Positions 10,406-21,790 of a stretch of 64,000 bases of DNA are shown here, one piece after another. The notes under the pieces are model-generated. The model saw nothing but the letters and a program-made list of their open reading frames with translations, made no database searches and was not told the DNA's origin. The first letter of the stretch is position 1. Each line of letters begins with the position of its first letter. Made by a program: the position numbers and the translations under genes. Source of the DNA: Odontocerum albicorne (taxonomy: Eukaryota; Arthropoda; Insecta; Trichoptera; Odontoceridae); assembly GCA_949825065.1 (NCBI GenBank), contig OX463846.1, forward strand, positions 17,084,205-17,148,204. Direction: 5' to 3'.

Positions 10406-12567
10406 TCCTATATCCCTTATCTTTGGCGTTAAAACACTTGTATCTAACCTATACTTTCGTTGATGTTTTATGTATGATAATTGAAGAATTTTTAATTTGA
10501 CATATCAGAGACAGCATTAACTTTGCAAATAGTCTGAAGAATGAATCATAAACTTGTAAATTATTACTGGCATCCAATTTTTAAAACTATCATCTATTAT
10601 CCTACATAAATGTGTTTCATCTATTATCCTACTGGCGCTTGTGTGTTTACTGGCATAATCGTGCTGGACCTTTTACAAATTAAAAAACAGAACGTTCTCT
10701 AGGTGACATTACTTTACAACACATCGTTATACAACATATTTTTTTGTTTATTTTGGGAAATAATTAACAGTTTTTGTCAATTTTAATCATCAACCAGGTT
10801 TTCGTTTTTTTTTTAATTAGCCCCTTTTTTATTATTATTTTAGACTTATCCCCTTTTAGTATGTTTATTTATTTAATACAATGAACGATCTTTTAACGAC
10901 CATTAAAAATAGTTACAATAACTAAATTGCAATAAGAATTTAGAGCGCGCATGAATACAAAATCAAAGTGTTACAAAAAGTATAAACATTAAAATTACTA
11001 TAACACATAAAATATAAGGAAAGAGTACGTGCATATGTATATACTAATTATCATACATATTTACAAGCAAATGCCAGTCCAGTGCTCAGGAGGTCCAAAG
11101 CCGTAAAATAAAATAAAAAACTTTTTAATAAAAATAAAACGAAAATATATCCACTCAAATACACATCGTAATTCCAACATGTTTTTTGCAAATCTTGGAA
11201 AGTTTGAGAAAAAATCAACGAAAGTCACGCGGTGGCACCGGCTGAATAGTTTTAATAAATTAACTAATAACTTAGAGAAGTTTTACCATTAAGGCATTTA
11301 TCTCAGACTGCAACAAACTTATTAACAAATCGATGTAATCTGGGTATAGGAGAATTCGAGTAACAGTTTTTACAATTCTCCCACCGAAATCTATCCTACA
11401 GTCCCGTAGTTCTCGAAGGAATTCAGAAGTAAAATAATTTCAATAACTAAGTATATTCTATTGTTTAATTTGCTTTTTTCTAAGAAGCATAATTAAATCA
11501 AATTTTACTCGACGATCAGCAAGTCTCATTCAATGAAAGTATGATAATAACAAATTATTTTTCACATCTTTATATCTAAGACCGAGTGAGAAAATTTGTG
11601 TCCCACCATATTTAGAGCGTTCGAGTGAACTGCGTAATAAGGAGTTCAGATACTGGAATCGTATACAAATTTACTCCTTACCAGAATGCAATAAATAATA
11701 TTAATTTCGTATATTTCTTTGAGTGTTTCATTATGAAGTACAAAATTCTCAAGGAATAAACAATAATCTTTTTAACACTGGTTGAAAAAGACATGGCGCA
11801 GTCTAGAATTGTTTTCATATCTCGTATAATGCAGACATCATCCAACTTATCTGAATTTATAGTTTAGTTTAAGGTTATTGGATTTTTAATTTAATGGAAG
11901 CTTATTTTCTGATATTTTTTAGAGTTAAAGTGTTCTCGGAATGTTTCCAGATTTACAATACCAGTCCCCTAGATCGAATCATTCTGCCCAATAAAAAGTG
12001 CTATACACTCTGGATATAGGAGAAAAAAATCCACAACAATATTATGGTGGATAATGAACCAATTATCTTATTTGATAACCTGGAGAAGAAAATTTTTAAA
12101 CATTTAATATTTTGACGTAATACGTGTACAAAGATTCAAAATATATATAATGAAATTTTTAGGGCGCTAACCTATCACTGTTTTATAAAATCCAAACTTA
12201 AATAATCTCATGGCAACTTTGAATTACTAATCAAGAAAAAACAATATATTTTCGATTAAAATATGATTTAGACATAACATTTTATAGACTAGGGAGGGTG
12301 TAAAACTAACATCGAGAAAAATATGATTCAATTAAAAAAATGGAAGGTTGAAAGAAAGGATGAAAGTAAATCAAATGTTGAAAACATTAAATTTAAAGAA
12401 ACTGTATGAGAAGAATTATTGATATAGAATAAGTGAAGGAAGTAAATTATGATTTGGTGCTCCCTCCTCTCCGCCATCCCTGGTGAGAAATGGTGTGATG
12501 GCAAGTATTTATGTGTATATATCTGAAGTTATAAGAGTTGCATTCATAATATTACATAATTAAATCC
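10406..12567. other. Gene-free stretch
   Basis: No gene recognised. The segment around 11150-11800 is less AT-rich and may be an old LINE 3' region, but no translatable motif was seen. Confidence 0.4.
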
Positions 12568-12660
12568 TATTATGAGATTGGTTGGAAGAGATTTCCACCT
12601 GGCATTAAGCCCGCGAGATTGTTTTATAATGATGTGTTAAATAAATGTTAAAATGTTTGA
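12568..12660 (+). mobile_element. SINE-A fragment (3' body)
   Basis: It matches the body and tail of the SINE-A family: GATTGGTTGGAAGAGATTTC, then GGCATTAAGCCCGCGAGATT. The tRNA-like head is absent. Confidence 0.6.
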
Positions 12661-12855
12661 GTCTTATTTTCATTATTTTATGTACTTGTGTGAAACGTTA
12701 AAATAATTAATCAATCGGTATCTACTAGTATAAGTGTCAACATTTCAAATGTTCTTTTTGTATAATTTATTTGTAACATTTTTATATACTCGTATTTTTT
12801 AAAGTTAAGGCATGAATTGACACTGTGAAGGTTTAATGAAATTGTGATTAGTTTA

Positions 12856-12942
12856 CTCAAACACTGTTTATTCCGTTCATATGTACCCTTGAAACCGATA
12901 GGGTTATACCGGTATATAAAGTGGAATAAACAGTATTTGATT
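12856..12942. mobile_element. Foldback family B, internally deleted copy (B3)
   Basis: Terminal inverted repeats are CTCAAACACTGTTTATTCC at the left and GTGGAATAAACAGTATTTGA at the right. The inside keeps only part of the core, CCCTTGAAACCGATAGGGTT and ATACC, so the GAAACCG box is present but CUGAnGA and stem II are gone. Confidence 0.7.
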
Positions 12943-14054
12943 AAACAAATTACATTTTAATATTTCTAAATAACTTTTAATTACATTTTTTATGATATTT
13001 TAATGTGTCATAGTTAATAACAACATTATAATATGTAATAAAATTTTCACATTTCTCAGAAAACAGACTCAATTATAAATTATTATTTCATCATTCGATT
13101 ACTTTTTTTTTTTCTGAATCTAATTAATATCCATTAACTTGTTTATATTATATTCTCATTTAAATTAATGTTATTCATACTCAGAATTGTATTCATATTT
13201 AAATATTCTCCCATTTAAATCTCACTTTGAATCACAAAAAGAAACATTTCACTAGAAACAATACCTTAACAATATTGGACATATCAATTTTAATTTTGAA
13301 AATACAAAACAACAAATTTGAAAGGACGTCACTCGACATCAGTTTATATACAAATGATGTCTTGTAGATTAAATAAAATTTTACCTCAATATTAACTCAT
13401 GAATATCAAATATTTTTTACCCAATATTTTCGGAGTTTTTCTTCGTATCAACTGACACATTATTAACATCAAATTTATGGATTTATTAAAAAAATATGTT
13501 TTAAATAATGACAACTTCCGTAAACTAGTTGATAAGACGTTGATAAGACGTTGATAGTTGATAAGACCAGACTTTCATAACTGGAATTGAGGTTGCGATT
13601 CTCGTTGGTACCCAATGTTTTAAAAAGGGTTATGTCTAATTTTCACTAAAGACTTCTCTTAGGTATGCACAAGACAATATACTTATTAGACTGCCCTATT
13701 TACAAGTGTAATATAATACAATAGAAGACACTCATGGTAACAAAATATTACAAAATTATTAAAAATAATTCTACAGCATATTACACTAGCACTTACCAAC
13801 ATTAATAAATCTTTATTTAATTATATGAAAAAGTAGGTAAATATTATGTCTAAATAAACATTTCTCTTGATAAAATGTTTTTATAATATAAACAGGTTTT
13901 AAATATTTAGATTTTTTTTTAAATTGTTATTTTAGAATAATTTATAGTTTAACACTAAAAACAAAACGATCGACATGCTAACAAAATAGCAGGCTTACTA
14001 ATGACCTACAAAAATTCATAGATTCCGTTTAATAATGTAAAAACATACATACCA
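12943..14054. other. Gene-free AT-rich stretch
   Basis: No gene recognised. A short tandem of GTTGATAAGAC lies at about 13530-13570. Confidence 0.5.
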
Positions 14055-14545
14055 TCATGTCATTTCCACCTATCAGAGTACGTAAAGAAGACAGAGCGCC
14101 AGACTTTTCCATCTCGACCCACATTCTCAGCCTTCTCTACAACCATACTCCTTCTCATTCAACTTCTTCGATTTCACTTACTTTTTATGTTTATCGTCCT
14201 ACTTGTACGTTACAAAATATCATATACTTGATCCAACCATATTTTTTGTGGTCTTCTTATATCACGCCTTCCACTCACATACGCACTATATATTAGTTTT
14301 GTTAGTATTTCTTGATGCATTCGTTCCACATGCCCAAACCATCTCAGAGTGATCTTCTTCATCTCACTCAATACATCAGCCTTTAGTTAACATTCCTCCT
14401 TAATCACTTAATTCTATATTCTGTCATACATTGTCTCCTCATGTATTTTTTTCAATGCATGCATTTCTACAGAATTTATTCGGCTCCTATCATTTTTTTT
14501 CTCGTCCACGTTTTACTCATACGATAAATATAAAGAATTAAAATT
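14055..14545 (-). mobile_element. LINE ORF2 C-terminal fragment (WFGHVERM type)
   Basis: The minus strand near 14345-14310 reads EMKKITLRWFGHVERMH, the conserved C-terminal motif of a widespread group of insect non-LTR reverse transcriptases. The rest is broken by stops and frameshifts. It resembles the minus-strand fragments at 30180-30710 and 63575-64000, so one LINE family has left several 3' ends here. The plus-strand ORF in this span is a shadow. Confidence 0.65.
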
Positions 14546-14864
14546 TACCAGCTTTTTAATTGGATATGAAATGTTAATGATTTAAAAAAAAGGAGTTACA
14601 CAACATAGTACGACTGAATATCTCTGAGATATCCTCATATTGAAGCATATAACAGATTTGTAAATTAAATAACTACAACCAGAGGGTCATTGACAACTAG
14701 GAATTTAGTGTTTGCAGACTTGCCACTGTTTAGGTTTGACGAACCTTAATGCATGATTGTATCGAGCACATAACAAATTATCTACATTTAATGCTTAATG
14801 AAAAAAAACATTTGTGAGAAATATTTTGAAAACGCGAATTCTCTTCAGCTACCATATAGTCAAG

Positions 14865-14960
14865 AAAGACACATATTGCATTGTATAACACTTTCGTTGT
14901 ATACTGTACATCTGCTGAATTTACACAAATGTGTTAATTGCATCCAGCCAACCAGAAAAT
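14865..14960 (-). mobile_element. SINE-A fragment
   Basis: On the minus strand it carries TTTTCTGGTTGGCTGGATGC and, later, TATACAACGAAAGTGTTATA, which correspond to the body and tail of SINE-A. Confidence 0.55.
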
Positions 14961-15476
14961 AAAAATTCCAAAATTGAAAAAAAAAAACAGATATTTCATT
15001 AGTAAGTAATAGGCAATAACGAGTTAAGAAAACTGAATGGTTCATTGTTATCAAACGTCGAGTTAATATCACAATCTTACAATGGAGTTTCTAATTTCTT
15101 TGGGAAAGCAAAGAATGGGATGAAATCAAATACATTCCCTTTCTCCTACGTAATACATGCTAGATAGATACTTGATAGATAATGGCCTGAGGATTGTCAA
15201 TAATACTTTTCTTAGACATGAGATTTTAATATTCAATCAAATTTGGTATTATATAGTGTAAAATTATAATGTTTTATGCCGGCGAACATTAACGCAACAT
15301 AACTTATAGGTACATGGTACATACAATATTTTAAAAATGGTGCATTGAATAATAGCTTTTTATAAATTTGCCCAACGAAAAGCTGTAGTAGATTGAATCT
15401 ATCGTTTCTTGAAACTTGGATATTCTTTATGTTCTATGTGTTTAGCAACTTTGGTATGTGGTGTCTGAAAGCTTAC

Positions 15477-15645
15477 TTGAAAGCAATGACTTGCACACCA
15501 AACATGCACATGCTTTATTCATGCAATGGATAGACTCACAATCCTTATCGTTTCGTCTGCAAGTACTACCGGCCCAAAAACACGATATACGGAGGCCAGC
15601 TTGTTTAGTAAGCACGATTAGCTTGCTGATCGCTAATGTTGACAA
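15477..15645 (-). CDS. Possible internal exon, cysteine-rich
   Basis: The minus-strand frame is open from a weak acceptor (AAAAG ending at 15646) to a good donor GTAAGC (complement of 15471-15476). It is less AT-rich than its surroundings. The peptide has closely spaced cysteines: SCFWAGSTCRRNDKDCESIH and then CMNKACACLVCKS. The order C-x6-C-x5-C-x4-C-x-C is loosely like EB or WAP-type extracellular modules. No start codon is present and no neighbouring exon was found. Alternatives are a chance frame or an unknown repeat; the plus-strand frame over the same bases also lacks stops, which weakens the case. Confidence 0.3.
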
Positions 15646-16304
15646 CTTTTCACACGTTTTTAAGAATATGTAATAATAAATTACTTTGTTATTCCACTAA
15701 TTACGTCAATCCCCATGACACTATTTCGTCTTCCTACATTTTCACCCCTCAAAAACTTCAAGTGAAAGTTTCACCTTGACCCCTTGAAATATGACATCAA
15801 TAGGACCTAAGCGTTGTTCTCGTAAGAAAACCTCGAGATATAAAGTAGAAACACGTGTTACGGTGTAATTGGTGAAATAACAAAATGATTTATTAATTCA
15901 ATATTCGAATATGGAATGCTTAAATGTTATAGCCTAAACCTTTAATAAATTAATTTATTCCCTATCTGGTCATATGTTGAATTCTTCCATCAAATAAAAA
16001 CAGAAGCAACTATTATTTTTAGTAGCACTACATATTATAATGGAAAGAATGAGTATGTTAGTATGTTATGTTGCATTTATACTCAAAAGCGGCTTAATTA
16101 ATTTTGATCGTTTTTTTTTCAGAATATTGAACAACTTTAGGACAGTTTTAAATTAAATCATTACTCTTAAACACCAAATCTGAACATAAAAATGTCTGAA
16201 AATATCGAACGTGTGACATATTTAATGTCAATAACTATTAGAGACTCGTTAAAATATTTTTTAGACAGTCATAGAGTTGAATATTGTTTAGAAAAGAGTT
16301 TGAA

Positions 16305-16385
16305 ATATACATGGGGCACCATTAGACTTATTGCTAAATAGCGATTTCTTCCAACCAACCAGCCTGGACACCTTAAATTGTTTTA
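16305..16385 (-). mobile_element. SINE-A fragment
   Basis: The minus strand carries CAGGCTGGTTGGTTGGAAGA followed by AATCGC and a short match to the SINE-A body. Confidence 0.45.
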
Positions 16386-16621
16386 ATCCATGATAGATTT
16401 TACAAAAAAATTCGTTTAAATTCAAGTAAAAAAAAAACAAGTAAAATAATTTTGTTAAACACACAAAACCTCGAAACAATAATGGTCGGACTAGATGAAA
16501 GGAATTCGTTCAAGAGTAAGGAAGAGAAACAGCAGGAAATGTTGATTAAAAATATTCCGAGTGATGAAATATCTTTTTTAATTATCTCTTAAACGTAAAT
16601 ATGGATGGTGCTAATCTGATA

Positions 16622-16760
16622 ACTCATGGAAGTTCGATCCATCGTCATACCGAGAATACCGCAAATGAAAATGTGTAAAATGAGGTATGATGTGTTGGTA
16701 TGCGAACAAATCTCACACCGACTGTTCGTAGAGAACGTCCGTGTTCTAAAAGAAGTTCGA
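16622..16760 (-). mobile_element. SINE-B fragment, diverged
   Basis: The segment contains GAATACCGCAAATGAAAATG, the counterpart of AATACCGCACATGAAGATG in the SINE-B copy at 32996-33200. Only part of the body is recognisable. Confidence 0.35.
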
Positions 16761-17494
16761 GTCATTCGTGAAGATGTAAAGGAGAATATTTAACCAAAAA
16801 AAGAACGAATCATATTATTATAATTGTTGCTTACTTTAATAAAAAAAACTTTTACTTTGGTCCATTCTTTCGATTCCATTGTCGTTATCCTAGGGATCAG
16901 CGTGCCAACCGTATTATGTTCCTGTTACACGTCGAGCAGTTCTACCGTATTACAGTTTCACTTGCCATTTATTTTATTAATGCAAATTGTCTTGAAACAA
17001 GGTAGGAGAGTTTTATAGTTAATAAAAGGTCCTTTTTCGACTGCCTGGGGCGTTGTTGTGAGCGTGACAGTCAGTGCAAGTTAATTATTCACATATTCCA
17101 CATGCTCGAGAGAGTTTTCACGAGAGAGCCAGATCAAAAACCCCACTTAGAGATCTCTAGAGATAGCCCATGAAGCTACGATGCTAAAAGGACTGGATTC
17201 TCTTCCCAGACTGTACAAGGGACGCCTTTTAAATTATTTGTTTATTCAATGTAGTCGAGTAGTAAAGAGAGTATGATTATAATAAACATATTTTGATGTC
17301 TATAAAACGATGTGAGCAAGAATGTCAGATTTACACTGAAAATGTTTATTTGACGTTTTCTATGTTCTGATAACAACACTCTTACCTTGCTCCATATTCT
17401 GGTGGTGAAACGAATTTGGTTGTTGGTAGTTACTAAATAAAACTTTCCCTTTGTCTCTACATATATGTTCAGCGCCTCTTTGAGCATGGACTAG

Positions 17495-17720
17495 CGCTGC
17501 ACTCAAGCACAGACTTCTTATTAGTATTTCCAATTCATCACTCCTTCTTCAAACAGTCCTTAACTGTCAATGCTGTAAGACTTTGCAACCAGCTACCGGA
17601 AGACTCTTACCCTTTTTGACTTATTTCAAAAATCTACTTAAAAAGTATTACATCTTTCTTTGATGACAAATTGTGTTTCTTCAAAACTCCCATTTTCTTG
17701 TCTTTTTCCATCTCCCTTCT
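17495..17720 (+). mobile_element. LINE ORF2 C-terminal fragment (LxNxLP motif)
   Basis: The plus strand reads HSFFKQSLTVNAVRLCNQLP and then EDSYPF before a stop. This is the conserved C-terminal RxLWNxLP region of CR1/Jockey-like reverse transcriptases, here with C in place of W. No upstream reverse transcriptase is preserved. Confidence 0.65.
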
Positions 17721-18607
17721 GTTTTTCAAGTCTTCGGAAGCATTTTCCAAAATTTGATCTCACAGTTTTATTTTTCATTTGTTTTTTTATGACTTGAGCA
17801 TGTTTCAATCTTTTTCTTCTTTTTGTGAATAACTTTGTAACATTTTAGTCCGCAATTGGCACTAATCTGAGTAACTTTTGTCTGTTTGTAAGAGATTGCC
17901 TTATAGCAATTATGTATACCAACATGTGTATTCTTTCCAATATAGGTCTTAATTAATGAAAAAATATGCACACCAGTTTAACGTAAAGAAACACTCTGGT
18001 TATAAAATATTGGCTTTCATCTAGTTTATTTACAATACTAAAATTCTGAATACATTAATTCTGTAAGGAGAATACGTATTGTGGTATCAAACGCATGCTT
18101 TCATCTTGAAGTTTTGAATCCCATAATTGTTGGTGACTGAATAAAAACACTGTTAAAAAAATATTATGATTAATCATACCTCGTAAATTCTACTAATGTT
18201 AAAAGTACAAAATAAACGTTTTAACGGGAATCTTTATAAAGTTACACAAAATAAATTCCAAAACATTGAAAAAAAACCGGTACACATCACACGTCTACTT
18301 TAAACCAAAAAAATACTCTTGTGGCAAAATGCTTGCTTTCTTATGAAAGTTTCAGATTTGATTGTCGATGTTGACCAAACAAACCACTGAAAACGGAACA
18401 GATCTGTTTTAATGCAAAAAATATTATTATTTTAGACTTTCAGGAGCGTTTCCATTACAAACATATATGAAACAGTTTCCATGGCTTATTTGATAAGAAG
18501 TTTGTCTTCCAGTTTGATTGACGTTGTAATCCGTTTTTTTTTAAAGGGAGTCCTATTTGATTTTTACTGCAATAAAGTCACTAGGTTGTACTGTATCGTT
18601 TTTTATT

Positions 18608-18808
18608 ATATTACATTCCATTGTATGCAATATAACCTGACTGGCTATTTGCCAAGTGTCTATCTCTTCCAACCAACTAGAAAGCTGATTAAGAAGCCTT
18701 AAAATAAAGCCAGATAGAAAATCCTTTTATATAAAATGGTACTAAGGGGAATCGAACCCACAGCCCCTGGGTTGGGGGACAGACATCTGACTAACTAGGT
18801 CAGAAGTA
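18608..18808 (-). mobile_element. SINE-A copy, near full length
   Basis: Read on the minus strand: a tRNA-like head with CTAGTTAGTCAGATG (A-box region) and GGGTTCGATTCCCC-like B box (complement near 18748-18762), then the body with TTCTAGTTGGTTGGAAGAGA, then a tail ending near ATTGTATGCAATATAACC. RNA polymerase III promoter boxes are expected from the tRNA origin. Confidence 0.7.
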
Positions 18809-19397
18809 TTCTGTATAGAATGAAAGTGTAATACTTTATAATAATACAAACAATATAAAAACAAAATTTTGAGAAAATACAAAATCATAAAACGATTCCA
18901 ATACCTTATTGAAAATTTATCTCACGTTTCGCAAAATTTGTCATTTTGCTAAGTTTTATTTAAATACAAGTGAAACCAGAGTTGATTTCAGATTTACAAT
19001 CGAGTTCCATTTTGAGACTATTATAATATTGTTTCCATTAATGTCATAATTCATGTCTGAATATTTATTCAAGCGATTTACACCAATTAAATAAACGTTA
19101 AATGGTTTGCTAACCTACGTATACCATTAAACAATAATTCAAACCTTGAAAACCAAACAACAAATGTAAACATTAATAAGTTGGGAAATATTCTAATCAA
19201 ATTTTAAAAAAAGTGTTGATAAATTAAATTCAAAGGTTTTTCTTCCAATAACGATTATCAAAGGTTTTGACTTCCATATTAGAATATTTAATAGTAAATT
19301 TCTTTGTGACGCTTACTTCCAGAAAAAATAAACCCGTTCATTACAATAACCATAGTACTTATGGACAAAAAGACTTGAACGCCAAAGACAATAGAGT
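18809..19397. other. Gene-free AT-rich stretch
   Basis: No gene or element recognised. Confidence 0.5.
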
Positions 19398-19721
19398 TAA
19401 ACTACATACGGGTAAGAGTAGCATATTTGAAATATAATGTGCTTGTAAAAGAGCATATATTGGGATGACGCAGTGGATCAATGGGTACTAGGATATATGT
19501 TCAAGTAAACTACAAACAGGTAAGAGTAGAATATTTGAAATATAATGTGCTTGTAAAAAAGCATACATTGGGATGACGCAGGGGATCAATGGGTACTAGA
19601 ATATATGTTCAAGTAAACTACATATGGGTAAGAGTAGCATTTTTGAAATAGAATGTGCCTTTAAAACAGCATATATTGGGATGATACAGTGGATCAATGG
19701 GTAATAGGATATACGTTCAAT
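19398..19721. repeat. Tandem repeat, 108 bp unit, 3 copies
   Basis: Copies start at 19398, 19506 and 19614, each with TAAACTACATACGGGTAAGA, AATATAATGTGCTTGTAAAA, and TTGGGATGACGCAGTGGATC. Copies are about 90% alike, which suggests a small satellite-like block. Confidence 0.9.
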
Positions 19722-20390
19722 TAAAAAAAATCAGAATTTTCTGATATGGAGTTCCACAATGTAAAAAAATCAACTTTTGATAAAATTACTTAATTTGATT
19801 TATAATAATACTTTCAAACCGGGGATATTTTAACAATGTGACCATTCCCTTTTTATGACTATTACTTTATAATCTTAAGTAGCCTGATACTCAAGTTACA
19901 TAAAATAGAACATGCGCTATTTTACATATATTATAGGACCAAGTGGATCTTGTTAAAAATAACAAGTATTATTTATACTTACCTCTTACTTCTGGTGGTT
20001 TTGCGAATACAATCTATGATTAAAATCAAGAACTTTTAATTAATTATTGCTATTCACGATTCCGAAAATCATATTATAATATTAGGACTATTGGTTCCCA
20101 TTTGTTTTCTATTGAACTTTCATTGTAAACTGCAAAATCCTCTAAACTTTTGACAATTTATCCCAACTTACCGAAACTACACGAAAAGGTATTTGTGATG
20201 TAAAATGCAAATATAGACGGAAAAAATCTTTGGTACCATAGAAAAAAAATGTAAACTCCAATGAAATTAAAAACAAAAGATTTACCAAGTAGGTCGTCTC
20301 GTTAAAGCAAAACCAAATCAATAAAAAAAAAGAAAATCTTCATAATTTAATATTGCCTTAAATAAACATTGCTTTTATATAAAATACTAA

Positions 20391-20567
20391 ATATCCTCAG
20401 TGAGATACAGGCAAAAGCCTAGTTTACTGGGGATATGACAAATGAAAGGCAACAAACCCAGATCCATTAAAATTATATGTCCAAATCAAATTACCTGTTG
20501 TTTTTTCTCAAATTGTGTATATTTCTTATCATGTGTAATAATAAAATAAATAAATAAATAAAAATAT
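20391..20567 (-). repeat. Dispersed repeat C, near complete
   Basis: On the minus strand it runs from an A/T-rich (ATTT)n stretch through ACACATGATAAGAAATATAC, TTTTAATGGATCTGGGTTTG and CCCCAGTAAACTAGGCTTTT to a CACTGAGGA end. Close copies lie at 59562-59716 (plus) and partial ones at 60354-60424 (minus) and 61010-61103 (plus). The Jockey element landed next to its A/T-rich end. Confidence 0.8.
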
Positions 20568-20585
20568 AAAATTGAATATAAGCCC
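20568..20585. other. Left flank and target-site duplication of the Jockey element
   Basis: ATAAGCCC at 20578-20585 is repeated at 24832-24839 after the A-rich tail. The first bases are ambiguous because the tail itself is A-rich. The duplication marks the insertion limits. Confidence 0.65.
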
Positions 20586-20600
20586 TCACGTGCCACCCCC

Positions 20601-21785
20601 ATGAGGAATAATTCCGCCCTCTCCTGTCCTGGTGTAGCTGCAAACACCAGCACCAGCAACTCCAGTGCGTGGATCACTCCACGCAATGGAGCTAAACAAT
20701 CAACTCCAGTCCCGGCTCAACCGCTACCGAACCAAAACCGATTCGAGGCACTTCCGGAGGTCGGAGACGCCCCTGGAACACCTGGCTTCCGAGCGCCAGT
20801 AATGAGGATTACCTCGAAGATCCCACCGGTAATTATTACCTTAGGGGACAAAACACATGGCCAGATAATAAATCTGGCCAAATCTTTTACAAAGGCGGGC
20901 ATCACGCTCTCCTACAGAGGCAGAGACCGTGCAGCTGTCAACTGCTCAACGCTGGAGGACCACAAAACTCTCGTGGCTGGCCTGAGAGAGACCCAGGCAC
21001 CCTTCCACACGTTCACCGCGGAGGTGGAGCGCAGCAAGCGATCCGTCATCAGGGGCCTCCCAGAGCTCCCGGTAGAGGACATCGCGGCTGATCTGGCCGC
21101 CCAAGGGTACAAGCCTCTCCGAGTTTTCAGGATGAAGACCAAGGGTGCCCCGCTCTATACGGTACTCTTCCCAAATGCCACAAACATTGAGGCTCTTCGG
21201 ACGGAAGTGACAGTGATTAACTACTGTCGCGTCCGCCTGGAGAAATACAAGAACGGTGGCAGGGTAGGCACCCAGTGCTACCGCTGTCAAAACTTTGGCC
21301 ACGCATCGGCGAACTGTAACCACACAGTCCGATGCGTGAAGTGCCTGATGGCGCATGCCACTACCGACTGCCCCAAGAAAGAGCGGGACACCCCTGCGGC
21401 CTGCTGTAACTGCGAGGGTGCTCATCCGGCCAACTATGGTGGTTGCCCCCGCCGCCAACAATACATATCCAGCCTACATAAGAGACGCAGCGTACCGGCT
21501 CCCCGGATGGACCATCGCTCGTGGAGCCAGGTAGCCAGCGGTACTCCAGCCTCACCACCTCACCTACCAGCCTCTCCTATAGCCCCCCTTTCTACTCAAA
21601 CACTCCACCCTCCTCGTGCTCAGCCCCTGCCCCCGCCCCCGATTAACACGTTCACAAACGGAGAGAGCGAGTTACTCGCCATCATGCGCCTTGTCATCGG
21701 AGCCCGGAGCAGGCTCGCTTCTTGCACCACTAAGCTCGAGAAGACTATGATCTACCTCGAGATCATTGAGCAGCTCGTAGGATAA
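20601..21785 (+). CDS. Jockey ORF1, gag-like nucleic-acid-binding protein
   Basis: This is the 394-residue first ORF of the retrotransposon, intact from ATG to TAA. It binds element RNA to form the ribonucleoprotein. Residues ~1-70 are rich in S, T, P and A. Residues ~150-218 (RGLPELPVEDIAADL onward) match the PRE_C2HC domain typical of Jockey-type ORF1. Three zinc knuckles follow: CYRCQNFGHASANC (226-239), CVKCLMAHATTDC (245-257) and C268-C271-H275-C282. A proline-rich linker (~315-350) and a helical C-terminus end the protein. The stop is five bases before the ORF2 ATG, so ORF2 is probably translated by reinitiation. Several open frames on the opposite strand are shadows. The first ATG fits the domain layout; the upstream sequence is only the short remaining 5' UTR. 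Confidence 0.95.
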   Translation: MRNNSALSCPGVAANTSTSNSSAWITPRNGAKQSTPVPAQPLPNQNRFEALPEVGDAPGTPGFRAPVMRITSKIPPVIITLGDKTHGQIINLAKSFTKAGITLSYRGRDRAAVNCSTLEDHKTLVAGLRETQAPFHTFTAEVERSKRSVIRGLPELPVEDIAADLAAQGYKPLRVFRMKTKGAPLYTVLFPNATNIEALRTEVTVINYCRVRLEKYKNGGRVGTQCYRCQNFGHASANCNHTVRCVKCLMAHATTDCPKKERDTPAACCNCEGAHPANYGGCPRRQQYISSLHKRRSVPAPRMDHRSWSQVASGTPASPPHLPASPIAPLSTQTLHPPRAQPLPPPPINTFTNGESELLAIMRLVIGARSRLASCTTKLEKTMIYLEIIEQLVG

Positions 21786-21790
21786 GCGTG

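Noticed and set aside
20717..21558. Four minus-strand frames of 62-171 residues
   Set aside because: Shadows of the Jockey ORF1 on the other strand in GC-rich DNA.
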